A stretch of 64,000 nucleotides of DNA from Mariniflexile maritimum (GCF_009746565.1 NZ_WRPN01000011.1:42839-106838), one strand, 5' to 3'; shown: positions 25,976 through 36,892, counted from the first letter of the stretch. Made by a program: numbers and translations. The notes: generated by a model not told the origin, from the letters alone.

Positions 25976-28900
25976 AAACAACTACAACGATTTTAAGCTC
26001 TCAACATGGGCTATTGATAACCGAATGACAATTTACGTCATCATCCTCATTGTGATGGTTGGTGGTTCCATGGCCTATTTTAGCATGCCCCGGGAATCGT
26101 TCCCCGAGATTGTTGAAACCAAAATTTATGTAAGCACGCTCAATCCGGGAAATTCTGCCGAAGATATCGAAAAGTTCATTACCGAACCACTTGAAGAAGA
26201 GTTTAAGGACATAAGCGATGTGCGGGAAATTACCTCGCAAACCCTTCAGGATTACTCAACCATTTTGGTAGAATTTGAAGAAGATGTACCCATAGCCGAA
26301 GCCAAACAACGCGTTAAGGATAAAATTGACCAAGTAAAAACCGATGTTACCTGGCCTACTTTAAGCAACGGCTCCAAGGCCGAACCCAATGCCTTCGATA
26401 TGAACATTTCGGAAGAATTTCCCATCCTGAACATCAACCTAACGGGCGATTACACGTCGGAACAACTCAAAGAATATGCAGAACACCTCCAAGATAAAAT
26501 AGAATTATTATCGGAAATTAAGGAAGCCACCATACGCGGTGTGGACGATAAAGAGGTGGAAGTTGCGGTTGATATTTATAAAATGAGTGCCGCCATGGTA
26601 AGCTTTGATGATATTATCAATGCCATCAATTATGAAAATAAAACCATCTCGGGGGGCAACATCATTAATGACGATTTTCAAAAAAACATCCGTATTATTG
26701 GTGAAATCGATTCACCATCGGAGCTTGAAAACATTGTTGTAAAAAAAGATGGCGGCAATGTGTATTTAAAGGATATTGCAACGATTTCCTTTAAGGAGCA
26801 GGATGCCACCACTTATGCGCGGGAATATGGCGACCCCGTGGTGATGCTGGATGTAAAAAAACGCTCGGGCAAGAACATGATTGAAGCCGTTGAGCAAATT
26901 AAGGAAATCATCAAGAAAGAAAAAGCAAATTACTACCCTGAAGGTTTGCAAATTACAACCTCCAACGACCAATCCATCAAAACCGAAAACCAAGTAAACG
27001 ATTTGGTAAATAACATCATTTTTGGGGTTATCTTGGTAGTGGGCGTATTGATGTTCTTTTTAGGCTTCAGAAACGCCTTGTTTGTTGGGTTTGCCATTCC
27101 GCTTTCTATGCTCATGTCGCTCATCATATTAAGTTCGTTTGGTTACACCATGAACACCATGATTTTATTTGGCTTGGTTATGGGGCTTGGTATGTTGGTT
27201 GACAATGGCATTGTGGTAGTAGAAAACGTGTATTCACTCATGTCGCAAGGCATGCCAAGGTTAAAGGCCGCCAAACAGGGCATGGGCGAAATTGCATGGC
27301 CCATCATCGCTTCAACCGCAACCACGTTAGCAGCGTTTTTTCCGCTTGGTTTATGGCCCGGAACCATAGGTAAATTCATGATTTATTTCCCCATTACACT
27401 ATCGGTGGTATTAACCTCATCATTGTTTGTGGCGCTGCTTATCAATGCAATGCTTACCGCCCATTTTATGAAAACCGAAGAAGCGCCTTTAAGCAAGCGC
27501 AAATTAATCCGGTGGAGCTTGATCATGCTTTTTGTTGGCGTTTTATTGTTGGCCAGTGGATTGAGCATCAATTCCGGAGCTTTGGTAGGTTTTGGAAATT
27601 TGGCCATTCTAACCGCTATCATGCTTTGGGCCTATAAATACTTCCTTAAAGACGCCATTGATTATTTTCAATATGATGCCCTAAAAAAATTAGAGGATTT
27701 ATATGAAAGAACCCTTAGTAAATTCATAAACGGCAAAATGGCCTATGTTGTGTTGATTGGCACCTTTATCTTGCTGATATTTTCGTTTATTTTAACAGGC
27801 ATTGCACAACCTAAAGTATTGTTTTTCCCTGAAAACGAACCCAATCAAATCATCACTTATATTGAATATCCCGAAGGTACCGCCATTGAAAAAACCAACG
27901 AGCTTACCAAAAAAATCGAGGAGCGCGTTTACAAGGCCATCAAAAAATATGAAGATGCCAATGGTTATAATTATATGGTAGAATCGGCCGTATCGCAAGT
28001 GGGCAAAGGTTCTGGAAACCCGCAAACCGATGGCGGCAACCAAAGTGATATGCCCCATCGGGCCAAAGTGACGCTTTCCATGCGCGATTTCCAGTTGCGA
28101 CGTGGCGTAAAAAGTAGCACTGTTTTAGAAGAAGTAAGGCACGCCGTAAAAGGCTTTCCGGGTGCTTCGGTAGTGGTTGAAAAAGACGCTGCGGGACCAC
28201 CAACGGGCTATCCCATAAACATTGAGATTATAGGTGAAGATTACGACCAAATGCTTGTGGAAGCAAAAAGGATGCGGGCGCATATTGAAGAACTAGGCGT
28301 TGCTGGTATTGAAGAACTTAAAGTTGATGTGAACAAATCGAAAACCGAACTCGATTTGCGCATCGACCGCCAGAAGGCAGGACAGTTGGGTGTTTCAACC
28401 GCACAAATAGGCAACACCATCCGTCGCTCCATCTTCGGGCAAGAAGCCTCTACTTTTAAGGACGGTGAGGATGATTATCCAATAAACGTGCGCTTCAACA
28501 ATGCCAATAGGTACGATGAGAGCACCATTTTAAATCAGCCCATCACCTTTAGGAACAACAAAGGGCAATTGGTGCAAATCCCTATTTCGCCACTGGTTCA
28601 AAAAACAAACATTGAAGCGTTTAACGTTATTAAACGAAAAGACCTAAAACGCGTTATCACACTGTACTCCAATGTTATAGGTGGTTACAATGCTACCGAA
28701 ATTGTAACCGAACTAAAACAGGATTTAAAAAATTACGATACACCCGAGGGCATCACCTATAAATTTACTGGCGAGCAAGAAGAACAGGCCGAAAACCAAG
28801 CCTTTCTACTAAAAGCCCTATTGTTTGCCCTAGGTGGTATTTTATTAATTTTGGTGGCACAGTTCAGTTCCATTTCTAAACCTATCATCATTCTTAGTGC

Positions 28901-29426
28901 GGTGGTATTGAGTTTAGCAGGCGTATTTTTAGGTTTGGTTATTTTCCAGATGGATTTTGTGGTTATTATGACCATGATGGGCATTATCTCGCTGGCAGGT
29001 ATTGTGGTAAACAACGCCATCGTGCTTATCGATTATACCCAAATTCTCATCGACCGCAAAAAAGAGGAATTGGGTGTCGACACCGAACAGTACCTCACCA
29101 AACAAATGTATTTCGACCTTATAATCGCTGGCGGAAAATCGCGTTTGCGCCCCGTGCTTTTAACGGCAATCACAACGGTTTTAGGGTTAATTCCGTTGGC
29201 GGTTGGATTGAATATCGATTTCTTCGGATTGTTTACCAAATTCGACCCCAATATTTATGTGGGTGGCGATAACGTTATCTTTTGGGGCCCGTTGGCATGG
29301 ACCGTTATCTTCGGGTTGATTTTTGCAACCTTCCTCACCCTGGTAGTGGTTCCAGCCATGTTTTATTTATCCAACCGTGCCAAAATAAGATATGCCAAAG
29401 ACGATAAGTTGCCTTTAGGCAAATAG
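25965..29426 (+). CDS. RND-family efflux transporter (AcrB/HAE1 type)
   Basis: An 1153-residue inner-membrane proton antiporter. It has the N-terminal helix, the first large periplasmic loop, helices 2-6 (with the central FGLVMGLGMLVDNGIVVVENVYS, which includes the Asp of proton relay), a second loop, and helices 8-12 (MGIISLAGIVVNNAIVLIDY). It is somewhat longer than E. coli AcrB, mainly near the central linker and before the last helices. Substrate unknown. Confidence 0.93.
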   Translation: MSTKNNYNDFKLSTWAIDNRMTIYVIILIVMVGGSMAYFSMPRESFPEIVETKIYVSTLNPGNSAEDIEKFITEPLEEEFKDISDVREITSQTLQDYSTILVEFEEDVPIAEAKQRVKDKIDQVKTDVTWPTLSNGSKAEPNAFDMNISEEFPILNINLTGDYTSEQLKEYAEHLQDKIELLSEIKEATIRGVDDKEVEVAVDIYKMSAAMVSFDDIINAINYENKTISGGNIINDDFQKNIRIIGEIDSPSELENIVVKKDGGNVYLKDIATISFKEQDATTYAREYGDPVVMLDVKKRSGKNMIEAVEQIKEIIKKEKANYYPEGLQITTSNDQSIKTENQVNDLVNNIIFGVILVVGVLMFFLGFRNALFVGFAIPLSMLMSLIILSSFGYTMNTMILFGLVMGLGMLVDNGIVVVENVYSLMSQGMPRLKAAKQGMGEIAWPIIASTATTLAAFFPLGLWPGTIGKFMIYFPITLSVVLTSSLFVALLINAMLTAHFMKTEEAPLSKRKLIRWSLIMLFVGVLLLASGLSINSGALVGFGNLAILTAIMLWAYKYFLKDAIDYFQYDALKKLEDLYERTLSKFINGKMAYVVLIGTFILLIFSFILTGIAQPKVLFFPENEPNQIITYIEYPEGTAIEKTNELTKKIEERVYKAIKKYEDANGYNYMVESAVSQVGKGSGNPQTDGGNQSDMPHRAKVTLSMRDFQLRRGVKSSTVLEEVRHAVKGFPGASVVVEKDAAGPPTGYPINIEIIGEDYDQMLVEAKRMRAHIEELGVAGIEELKVDVNKSKTELDLRIDRQKAGQLGVSTAQIGNTIRRSIFGQEASTFKDGEDDYPINVRFNNANRYDESTILNQPITFRNNKGQLVQIPISPLVQKTNIEAFNVIKRKDLKRVITLYSNVIGGYNATEIVTELKQDLKNYDTPEGITYKFTGEQEEQAENQAFLLKALLFALGGILLILVAQFSSISKPIIILSAVVLSLAGVFLGLVIFQMDFVVIMTMMGIISLAGIVVNNAIVLIDYTQILIDRKKEELGVDTEQYLTKQMYFDLIIAGGKSRLRPVLLTAITTVLGLIPLAVGLNIDFFGLFTKFDPNIYVGGDNVIFWGPLAWTVIFGLIFATFLTLVVVPAMFYLSNRAKIRYAKDDKLPLGK

Positions 29427-29444
29427 CACCCTATTTTTTTAGCT

Positions 29445-29495
29445 ACAAAAACTTCCAACTTAATAAACATTAGGTTTGGAGGTTTTTGTATTTTT
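29445..29495 (+). terminator. Terminator of the efflux operon
   Basis: A 14-bp stem (29445-29458 with 29476-29489, one mismatch) followed by ATTTTT. It separates the pump operon from the methyltransferase fragment. The rest of 29496-29669 has no gene and is very AT-rich. Confidence 0.82.
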
Positions 29496-29669
29496 AACAA
29501 ATAATGTGTTTTATACCACATTTAAACAGATAACTCATTAAATTTGCAAGTTTAAATTGCCATGCAATAGCATTTGTAATGCTGTTAACATACCTTGATT
29601 AACATTTGTCTGTTGATTAATTTTTTTAATTTGACAAAAATCATTTAATTAGATAATTATCTTTACAAG

Positions 29670-30026
29670 ATGTACAGAGAAAAACTAAAATTTATTGACC
29701 TCTTTTGCGGTATTGGTGGCTTTAGGATAGCTTTTGAGGAAGCTTGTGAGGAAAACCATATTCAACCAGATTGTGTGTTTTCTTCAGATATTGACAATTA
29801 TGCACAAGAAAGCTACCAAGAAAATTTTGGTGAAAAGCCATTTGGCGACATTACCAAAATAGATGAAAATGATATTCCAGAACACGACATTCTCTTCGGT
29901 GGATTTCCCTGTCAGCCCTTTAGTATTATTGGGCAAATGAAAGGTTTAGACGATACAAGAGGAACACTTTTTTTTGATATTGCACGAATAATCGAGGCAA
30001 AAAAACAAACTGCTTATAGATTATGA
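29670..30026 (+). pseudogene. Truncated DNA cytosine-5 methyltransferase
   Basis: Only 118 codons. It has motif I (FIDLFCGIGGFR, about 8-19) and motif IV with the catalytic Cys (FGGFPCQPFS, about 75-84), then reaches DIARIIEAKK and stops after QTAYRL. Motifs VI, VIII, IX and X and the target-recognition domain, which occupy 200 or more further residues in this family, are missing. The stop overlaps the next ORF in an ATGA. An internal deletion joining the N-terminal part to the following gene is the likely cause; a stand-alone enzyme is not expected. Confidence 0.85.
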
Positions 30027-30763
30027 TAAAATCTGTACGTGAAAAATCGATACTCGCAGGATTGTTTCTTTCAAAGTTTGACAAGAAAGGTATTGAATCT
30101 TTGGGCTTACAAAGTTTTACTGAAGCTTTTAATATTTTGGCTTATACAATAGGAGCGAAACCTGCTTCTATAAAAAATTATAGAGACGAATTTGACCCAT
30201 ATTTTCCGAATAACAGAAAAGGTTGGCATAAAAGAGAATTCAGAGATTATTGTAAAATTGTTTATGATAAATATTCAAACTTAGATTTTTTATCTTTTCA
30301 AAAACTAATAAAATCTTTTACAATAGAAAATTATGATATTCAAGAAATAATAGCTCAGACTGATGAATGCGAAAACATGAATGCAATAGCAAAAAGATTA
30401 TTAACTGGTAATGCAGCTGAAAAATATTTTATAAATAATTATAATTCTATTGCTAATTTTAATGGTTACAAGTTAAAACAAACTACGAATTTAGGTTGCG
30501 GTTTTGATTTTAAAATGTCAAATGATTCCGATTTTTATTGTGTTGAAGTTAAAGGTCTTTCAAAATCTTCGGGAAATATTTTATTTACTGAAAAAGAATT
30601 CAAAATGGCAGAAATCTACAACGAGCGATTTTGCCTTTTTGTTGTAAAAAATTTTGTTGAAAAGCCTTTTCACGAATATATTTTCAATCCTTTAGCCAGT
30701 AATTTGATATTTAAGAGAATTGAAACTCAAGTTACACAAATCAACTATACGTCTTCATTATGA
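30023..30763 (+). CDS. DUF3883-type nuclease-like protein, probable restriction enzyme partner
   Basis: A 246-residue protein. The N-terminal half is helical. Residues about 130-200 look like a PD-(D/E)xK-type DUF3883 domain: Glu133 in GNAAEKYF, Asp162 in GFDFKM, and Glu175-x-Lys177 in CVEVKG. Such domains occur in restriction-type endonucleases. It follows the methyltransferase fragment with a 4-base overlap, the usual arrangement of a type II R-M pair. If active, it would lack its visible methylase. Confidence 0.68.
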   Translation: MIKSVREKSILAGLFLSKFDKKGIESLGLQSFTEAFNILAYTIGAKPASIKNYRDEFDPYFPNNRKGWHKREFRDYCKIVYDKYSNLDFLSFQKLIKSFTIENYDIQEIIAQTDECENMNAIAKRLLTGNAAEKYFINNYNSIANFNGYKLKQTTNLGCGFDFKMSNDSDFYCVEVKGLSKSSGNILFTEKEFKMAEIYNERFCLFVVKNFVEKPFHEYIFNPLASNLIFKRIETQVTQINYTSSL

Positions 30764-30984
30764 ACGAAAAGTGGGAATGTTATTTGTGTACTGATGAGTT
30801 TTCATTCGAAGAAAGAGTTTCTGGTTTTTTGGGAAATTTTCATCCCATTTGCAAAATATGTTCTGATAAATGTATTAGTCAAAAAAATGTTCATAAACAT
30901 AGATTATCCTATCATTATAAATACGGTGAAATAACTATGTGTGGCGAAGTTCCAATTGAACGAAATAGATATAATCAAAATTGA
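30760..30984 (+). CDS. Small zinc-finger-like protein
   Basis: A 74-residue protein with two Cys pairs, C7-x2-C10 and C31-x2-C34, plus Cys38 and several His, typical of a treble-clef zinc site. It overlaps the nuclease gene by 4 bases (ATGA) and the next small ORF by 1 base. HNH-like or adaptor roles are possible, but no HNH motif is clear. Function unknown. Confidence 0.55.
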   Translation: MNEKWECYLCTDEFSFEERVSGFLGNFHPICKICSDKCISQKNVHKHRLSYHYKYGEITMCGEVPIERNRYNQN

Positions 30985-31145
30985 TGAATTTTTTAACGTG
31001 GTATCAACCACACGGTACTATTCACGAACATGTACCAGAACATACATTGATTTTAAAAATTAAACAACCTGAAAGATTGAACAAGGAAAAAATACTTGAC
31101 ACCATTGGATTTGATAAATCTTGGGTTACCATAGAACGAAAATAA
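30984..31145 (+). CDS. 53-residue ORF closing the restriction-like operon
   Basis: Starts MNFLTWYQPH and ends SWVTIERK, with the ATG overlapping the stop of the zinc-finger gene (TGATG). The chain of overlaps and the non-random composition (several His, Pro, Trp) favour a translated gene, perhaps a fragment of a larger one. Unknown function. Confidence 0.4.
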   Translation: MNFLTWYQPHGTIHEHVPEHTLILKIKQPERLNKEKILDTIGFDKSWVTIERK

Positions 31146-31203
31146 AAACGATATACAATAAAGGGAATTATTCATAGCTGAGATACTCTCATTAAATAAA
31201 ATT

Positions 31204-32952
31204 ATGTACAGAAGTCACAATTGTGGTGAGTTGAACGCATCACATATCAATACCAAAGTAACCCTAGCAGGTTGGGTTCAAAAATCAAGGGATAAAGGTT
31301 TTATAGTTTGGGTCGATTTGCGCGACCGCTACGGCATCACGCAATTGGTTTTTGATGAGGAACGCAGCTCTAAAACCTTGTTGCAACAAGCACAAAACCT
31401 AGGGCGGGAGTTTGTTATACAAGTAAAAGGAACTGTGATTGAACGTGCTTCAAAAAACCCAAACATGCCAACGGGAGCCATTGAATTGTTGGTTTCAGAA
31501 TTAACCATTTTAAATGAAGCCTTGTTGCCACCCTTCACCATTGAAGATAAAACCGATGGTGGTGAAGAATTGCGCATGAAATACCGCTACCTCGATATCC
31601 GTCGAAACCCCGTAAAAAACAGCTTGATTTTTAGGCACAAAGTAGCCCAGGCCGTTAGAAATTACCTTTCAAAAGAAGGGTTTATTGAAGTTGAAACACC
31701 TTATTTAATAAAATCAACTCCCGAAGGTGCACGCGATTTCGTGGTGCCTTCACGCATGAATGCGGGTCAGTTTTACGCCTTACCACAATCGCCACAAACC
31801 TTCAAACAATTGTTGATGGTGGGCGGTATGGATAAATACTTCCAAATTGTAAAATGCTTTAGGGATGAAGATTTACGTGCTGATAGACAACCGGAATTCA
31901 CGCAAATAGACTGCGAAATGGCCTTTATCGAGCAAGAAGATATTTTAAATGCCTTTGAAGGCTTAACCCGGCACCTATTAAAAGAGGTAAACGGTGTGGA
32001 AGTGGAAAAATTCCCCAGAATGTTGTACGATGATGCCATGCGCCTATACGGAAACGATAAACCAGACATTCGTTTTGGAATGGAATTTTGTCCCCTAACC
32101 CCCAAAGAAGGGAACTTTGGTTTTCCTGTTTTTGATGATGCCCAATTGGTAGTAGGCATTACGGTTGAAGGTTGTGCACACTATACTCGAAAACAAATTG
32201 ATGCCCTAATCGATTGGGTAAAACGCCCACAAATTGGCGCAAACGGCCTAGTTTGGATAAAATATAATGAAGATGGTAGCTTAACCTCATCTGTAAACAA
32301 GTTTTTTGATGAAGCTGCTTTAAAGCACTTTTCAGAAGAAATGAAAGCCAAAGCAGGCGACTTGATGCTTATTATGGCGGAAAGCACCAACAAGGTACGC
32401 AGTCAATTAAGTGCCTTGCGTATGGAACTGGCAGAGCAATTAGGCCTTAGAAAACCCAACGAATTTGCGCCCCTTTGGGTATTGGATTTTCCGTTATTGG
32501 AATGGGATGAGGACACCAAACGCTACCACGCCATGCACCACCCTTTTACATCGCCAAAACCAGGGCAGTTGGAATTGTTGAAAACAAACCCAGGCGCCGT
32601 AAAGGCCAATGCTTATGATTTGGTATTGAACGGAAACGAAATTGGCGGTGGCTCTATTAGGATACACGACAAAGAAACTCAGGCCTTAATGTTTGACTAT
32701 CTTGGGTTTACGCCCGAGCAGGCAAAAGCTCAATTTGGCTTTTTAATGGATGCCTTTCAATATGGCGCCCCACCACACGGCGGGTTGGCATTTGGGCTGG
32801 ATAGATTGGTGGCCATTTTAGGTGGGCAGGAAACCATTAGGGATTTTATTGCTTTCCCAAAAAATAATTCGGGTCGTGATGTTATGATCGATGCTCCGGC
32901 GGCCATCGATAATTTACAGTTGCAAGAACTTCATCTAAAGGTCGAACTTTAA
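31204..32952 (+). CDS. aspS: Aspartyl-tRNA synthetase
   Basis: A 582-residue class II synthetase: OB-fold anticodon domain ([24 protein letters not shown]), motif 2 ([20 protein letters not shown]), the bacterial GAD insert, and motif 3 ([13 protein letters not shown]). It charges tRNA-Asp. Length and motifs are those of the bacterial enzyme. Confidence 0.97.
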   Translation: MYRSHNCGELNASHINTKVTLAGWVQKSRDKGFIVWVDLRDRYGITQLVFDEERSSKTLLQQAQNLGREFVIQVKGTVIERASKNPNMPTGAIELLVSELTILNEALLPPFTIEDKTDGGEELRMKYRYLDIRRNPVKNSLIFRHKVAQAVRNYLSKEGFIEVETPYLIKSTPEGARDFVVPSRMNAGQFYALPQSPQTFKQLLMVGGMDKYFQIVKCFRDEDLRADRQPEFTQIDCEMAFIEQEDILNAFEGLTRHLLKEVNGVEVEKFPRMLYDDAMRLYGNDKPDIRFGMEFCPLTPKEGNFGFPVFDDAQLVVGITVEGCAHYTRKQIDALIDWVKRPQIGANGLVWIKYNEDGSLTSSVNKFFDEAALKHFSEEMKAKAGDLMLIMAESTNKVRSQLSALRMELAEQLGLRKPNEFAPLWVLDFPLLEWDEDTKRYHAMHHPFTSPKPGQLELLKTNPGAVKANAYDLVLNGNEIGGGSIRIHDKETQALMFDYLGFTPEQAKAQFGFLMDAFQYGAPPHGGLAFGLDRLVAILGGQETIRDFIAFPKNNSGRDVMIDAPAAIDNLQLQELHLKVEL

Positions 32953-32955
32953 ACA

Positions 32956-34722
32956 ATGGGGAATAAGGTTCATAACAAATTAAACCAACTAGCGGCCACA
33001 GCCATTTGTGGCAACGATATAAGCTCTTCGGTTCTATATGTATCGGCACTGGCCATCGCTTTTGCTGGTCAGTACGCTTGGATAACCTTGTTAATAGTTT
33101 CTGTCGTCCTGTTCTTGTTTCGGAAAATTTATGGGGAAGTAGTGGGAGCATTACCTTTAAACGGTGGTGCCTATAATGCGTTGCTCAATACCACCAGTAA
33201 GCTAATGGCTTCGTTTGCAGCCACATTAACCTTGCTTTCATATATGGCAACGGCAGTCATTTCGGGCAATGAGGCCATTCATTATTTACATCATTTAATC
33301 CCATCAATGCCCATAATATTGGTAACGGTTGGGTTGCTGTCGTTTTTTGCTTTGCTTACCATTGGGGGTATTAAGGAGTCTTCAAAAGTAGCCATTGGCA
33401 TTTTTTTATTTCACCTTACCTCTTTAGCCATATTGAGTGGTTTTATCATATATTTTCTTTTTTATAACGGTATTGGCGTGTTTTTCCAAAATTGGAACAT
33501 GCCCGCGCAACATGGCAGCATTACCATTGCCATATTTTTAGGATTTGCGGCCTCCATGCTTGGTGTTTCTGGGTTTGAAAGTTCTGCAAATTTTGTAGAG
33601 GAACAAGAAAAAGGCGTGTTTCCCAAAACACTTAGAAACATGTGGATGGTTGTAAGTGTTATTAACCCGCTTATGGCCATTTTCGCTTTGGCCTTATTTA
33701 CATTACCTGTTTTGCAAGGCAGTGAATTTCAAAATACCTTATTAATTAAAATGGGCGACCATGTGGGTGGTAATTGGATTGCTACCCTTGTGTCCATCGA
33801 TGCCTTTTTGGTGTTAAGCGGTGCGGTATTAACAAGTTTTGTTGGTGTTTCTGGTTTATTGGAACGTATGACCTTGGACCGCATCTTGCCACCGTTTTTT
33901 TTGAAACGAAATTCAAGAGGCAGTTCTTATAGAATCATAATCATGTTTTTGATTTTATGCATTTCGGTATTAATTATCACCAATGGCGACGTGAGTTTAT
34001 TGGCGGGTGTTTATACCATTTCGTTTTTATCGGTCATGGTTTTATTTGGCATAGGAAACATATTGCTTAAAGTGCGAAGAAACCAGTTGCCACGACCAGA
34101 GAAAGCCACTTGGGGCGCAGTACTACTTGCCATAACGGCTGTTATTATTGCTTTGGTGGGAAACATTACCATGCCTCCAAAACCAGGTAACCCCAGCAAC
34201 TTTTCTGTGTTTTTAAAGTATTTTATCCCAACCATCATTTTCATCATTATTATGTTGAACAGGATTGTGCTTCTCAATTTCCTATTGAATGTTATCCATA
34301 GCGTTTTCGACCCTGTGCGCAGTTTGGTGTTAAGAACCGACAAGAGGATACTTTCAACCATTAATAAAATAAATTCGCAGGAATTTGTTTTCTTTACCAA
34401 AGGCGACAATATAGCAACCCTTAATAAGGTTATGTTATACATTACCAGAAACGAGCATACAAAAAAACTTAAAATAGTTTTAGCGTTGGACAAAGATGAT
34501 GTTGTGCCCAAAAACCTACCGCAAGAAATTGATTTTTTAGATAGGGAATACCCCGATATTAAAGTTGAATTTGTGGTTGAACAAGGGAAATTCAGTCCAG
34601 AATTAATAAGAAACTTATCAAAAAAATGGAACATCCCCATTAATTTTATGTTTATTGGCTCGCCCAGTGATAAGTTTCCCTATCGCGTTCAAGATTTAGG
34701 AGGCGTTCGGTTGATTATTTAA
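32956..34722 (+). CDS. APC-superfamily amino acid permease
   Basis: A 588-residue protein with about twelve helices in the first 460 residues (IYGEVVGALPLNGGAYNAL, a typical helix 2-3 motif) and a cytoplasmic C-terminal domain of about 130 residues containing a Rossmann-like section (KKLKIVLALDKDDVVPKNLP). It starts 3 bases after aspS. Substrate unknown. Confidence 0.88.
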   Translation: MGNKVHNKLNQLAATAICGNDISSSVLYVSALAIAFAGQYAWITLLIVSVVLFLFRKIYGEVVGALPLNGGAYNALLNTTSKLMASFAATLTLLSYMATAVISGNEAIHYLHHLIPSMPIILVTVGLLSFFALLTIGGIKESSKVAIGIFLFHLTSLAILSGFIIYFLFYNGIGVFFQNWNMPAQHGSITIAIFLGFAASMLGVSGFESSANFVEEQEKGVFPKTLRNMWMVVSVINPLMAIFALALFTLPVLQGSEFQNTLLIKMGDHVGGNWIATLVSIDAFLVLSGAVLTSFVGVSGLLERMTLDRILPPFFLKRNSRGSSYRIIIMFLILCISVLIITNGDVSLLAGVYTISFLSVMVLFGIGNILLKVRRNQLPRPEKATWGAVLLAITAVIIALVGNITMPPKPGNPSNFSVFLKYFIPTIIFIIIMLNRIVLLNFLLNVIHSVFDPVRSLVLRTDKRILSTINKINSQEFVFFTKGDNIATLNKVMLYITRNEHTKKLKIVLALDKDDVVPKNLPQEIDFLDREYPDIKVEFVVEQGKFSPELIRNLSKKWNIPINFMFIGSPSDKFPYRVQDLGGVRLII

Positions 34723-34740
34723 ACACTTGAAAAAACATTA

Positions 34741-34777
34741 AAATTGAACGACAGATTTAAGCATCTGCGTTCAATTT
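34741..34777 (+). terminator. Terminator after the APC permease
   Basis: AAATTGAACG with CAGAT pairs with ATCTG and CGTTCAATTT around a short loop; the T tail is interrupted (ATTTATTAG), so efficiency may be modest. Confidence 0.65.
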
Positions 34778-34801
34778 ATTAGTTTATTACCAAAATACAT
34801 T

Positions 34802-36595
34802 ATGCCAAAACAAACAATTTTAAAACAAATTCTTATCTGGAGGGCAAAACACATTTCCCATAAACAATTTGTTTATATTTTAAGCATTATTATTGGTTTT
34901 ACCTCTGGTGTTGGCGCGGTGGTTTTAAAAAACTTGACCCACTTTATCCAGCATCTGTTGGAAGGAAACCTTATAAAATACTACCACCATGCATTTTATT
35001 TTGTGTTCCCTATTATTGGGCTTACTCTTGTTTATTTTTCAATAAAATATATCATTCGTAATAAGGTAAGCCACGGTATTCCTTCTACCTTGTTTGCAAT
35101 TTCAAAACGTAAGGGCATTATAAAACAATACCAAATGTTTGGTTCGTTGTTAACGGCACCACTAACGGTGGGCTTTGGTGGTTCGGTGGGTTTGGAAGGT
35201 CCAACAGTGGCCACGGGTGCCGCCATTGGCTCGAACATTTCAAGAATGTTCCACATGAACCAAACCACCCGCAATTTATTGATTGGCTGTGCTGCTGCGG
35301 GTGCCATGAGCTCTATTTTCAAGGCCCCTATTGCCGCATTGATTTTTGCCATAGAGGTTTTTAGCCTCGATTTAACCATCGCCTCCATGTTGCCGCTTTT
35401 ACTCGCATCGCTTTCGGCTATTTTAACCTCGTATTTTTTCTTTGGCGACGATGTAATCTTGCCTTTTAGGATTGAGGACAAATTTTCCATTGCCGATGCG
35501 CCGTTCTATATGATACTTGGCGTTTTTGCTGCCATTGTTTCTATTTATTTCACACAGGTTTATGATAAGTTCCAAACCTTTTTTGATAAAATAAGTTCGC
35601 CCATTAAACGCTTGTTTATTGGTGGCATTGCTTTAGGTATCCTTATTTATTTTGTTCCGCCACTTTACGGTGAAGGATTTGACGTTATCAATAATCTTAT
35701 TGTTGGAAATGCCGAAAAAGCCCTGGAAAACAATTTTATGCAAATGGACACTTCCAATATTTGGATTGTTGTAATGCTATTAACTGGATTGGTTATTTTT
35801 AAAATTATAGCTAGTGCATTAACCTTTGGCGCAGGTGGCGTTGGCGGTATTTTTGCACCTACGCTTTTTATGGGCAGCATTATGGGCAATTGCCTAGCTA
35901 AGATCATAAACCATTGCGGGCTCTTTAATGCCCCTGTTTCCGAAAGTAATTTTACCCTTGTTGGAATGGCCGGCTTATTGGCAGGGGTTTTGCATGCGCC
36001 TTTAACCGCCATTTTCTTAATTGCAGAACTTACAGGTGGCTACGAACTGTTTATCCCCTTAATGCTTACCGCAACCATTTCGTATGGATTGACAAAATTC
36101 TTCAGTTCACATTCGGTTTACAATATGGAACTGGGCAGAAAAGGCGAATTGATAACCCATGATAAAGACCATGCCGTTTTAACCCTTATGGATATTGATA
36201 AAGTTATTGAAGATAATTTTGTAACCATAACATCCAACATGAATTTGGGCGAAATTGTACACACCGCCGTTATTAAATCGAACCGAAATATTTTTCCGGT
36301 GGTAAAAGCAAAAACACATGAGCTGGTGGGCGTTATCCTTTTAGATGATTTAAGGCCCATTATGTTCGACCAAGATTTATACGGTGAGGTGGTTGCCCAC
36401 GATATTATGCAGCCCGCACCCGAGATCATCGATATTGAAAAAGATAAAATGACCGATATTATGAGGAAGTTTCAAGACAGTAGCGCATGGAACCTACCCG
36501 TAGTAAAAAATAATGTGTATATTGGATTTATTTCAAAATCGAAACTGTTAACAGCTTATAGACGACAGCTCATCAATTTTACAAAAGAGGTTTAG
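34802..36595 (+). CDS. ClC-type chloride channel/antiporter with CBS domains
   Basis: A 597-residue ClC protein. Ion-pathway motifs are GFGGSVGLEGPT (with the gating Glu), FKAPIAALIFAIEVF and GAGGVGGIFAPTLFMG. Two CBS repeats fill the last about 130 residues (from DIDKVIEDNFVTITS and DIMQPAPEIIDIEKDKM). Exchange of Cl- for H+ is likely because both gating and internal Glu-like positions are present. Confidence 0.93.
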   Translation: MPKQTILKQILIWRAKHISHKQFVYILSIIIGFTSGVGAVVLKNLTHFIQHLLEGNLIKYYHHAFYFVFPIIGLTLVYFSIKYIIRNKVSHGIPSTLFAISKRKGIIKQYQMFGSLLTAPLTVGFGGSVGLEGPTVATGAAIGSNISRMFHMNQTTRNLLIGCAAAGAMSSIFKAPIAALIFAIEVFSLDLTIASMLPLLLASLSAILTSYFFFGDDVILPFRIEDKFSIADAPFYMILGVFAAIVSIYFTQVYDKFQTFFDKISSPIKRLFIGGIALGILIYFVPPLYGEGFDVINNLIVGNAEKALENNFMQMDTSNIWIVVMLLTGLVIFKIIASALTFGAGGVGGIFAPTLFMGSIMGNCLAKIINHCGLFNAPVSESNFTLVGMAGLLAGVLHAPLTAIFLIAELTGGYELFIPLMLTATISYGLTKFFSSHSVYNMELGRKGELITHDKDHAVLTLMDIDKVIEDNFVTITSNMNLGEIVHTAVIKSNRNIFPVVKAKTHELVGVILLDDLRPIMFDQDLYGEVVAHDIMQPAPEIIDIEKDKMTDIMRKFQDSSAWNLPVVKNNVYIGFISKSKLLTAYRRQLINFTKEV

Positions 36596-36655
36596 GTTGT
36601 GGACAAAACACGGCTCTAAACATGTTAAGTGAACCTGAAAAACAACAAATTTCTA

Positions 36656-36892
36656 ATGAAAACCCTAATATTGCTCCTTTTTTTAGCTTCCTTTGGAAGT
36701 ATGCTTGCAGGTTATTTTTTAAACAGCCCCTATTCTGAAAAACTTATAGGTTTTGGCGTATGCGGCCTGTTTTTAATCGTGTTCCCATTGTTTTCATATT
36801 ACCGTTGGAAAGATAAAAACATGAAAGACTATATGCTTACCAAAGAGAATCTGGATAAAATGCGCGAACGCGAAGGCGATAAACGGCGTTAA
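36656..36892 (+). CDS. Small two-helix membrane protein
   Basis: A 78-residue protein (MKTLILLLFLASF start at 36656; a GTG at 36629 would add 9 residues). Two hydrophobic helices near the N-terminus and at about 33-52, then a basic tail MREREGDKRR. Conserved-hypothetical type, unknown role. Confidence 0.55.
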   Translation: MKTLILLLFLASFGSMLAGYFLNSPYSEKLIGFGVCGLFLIVFPLFSYYRWKDKNMKDYMLTKENLDKMREREGDKRR

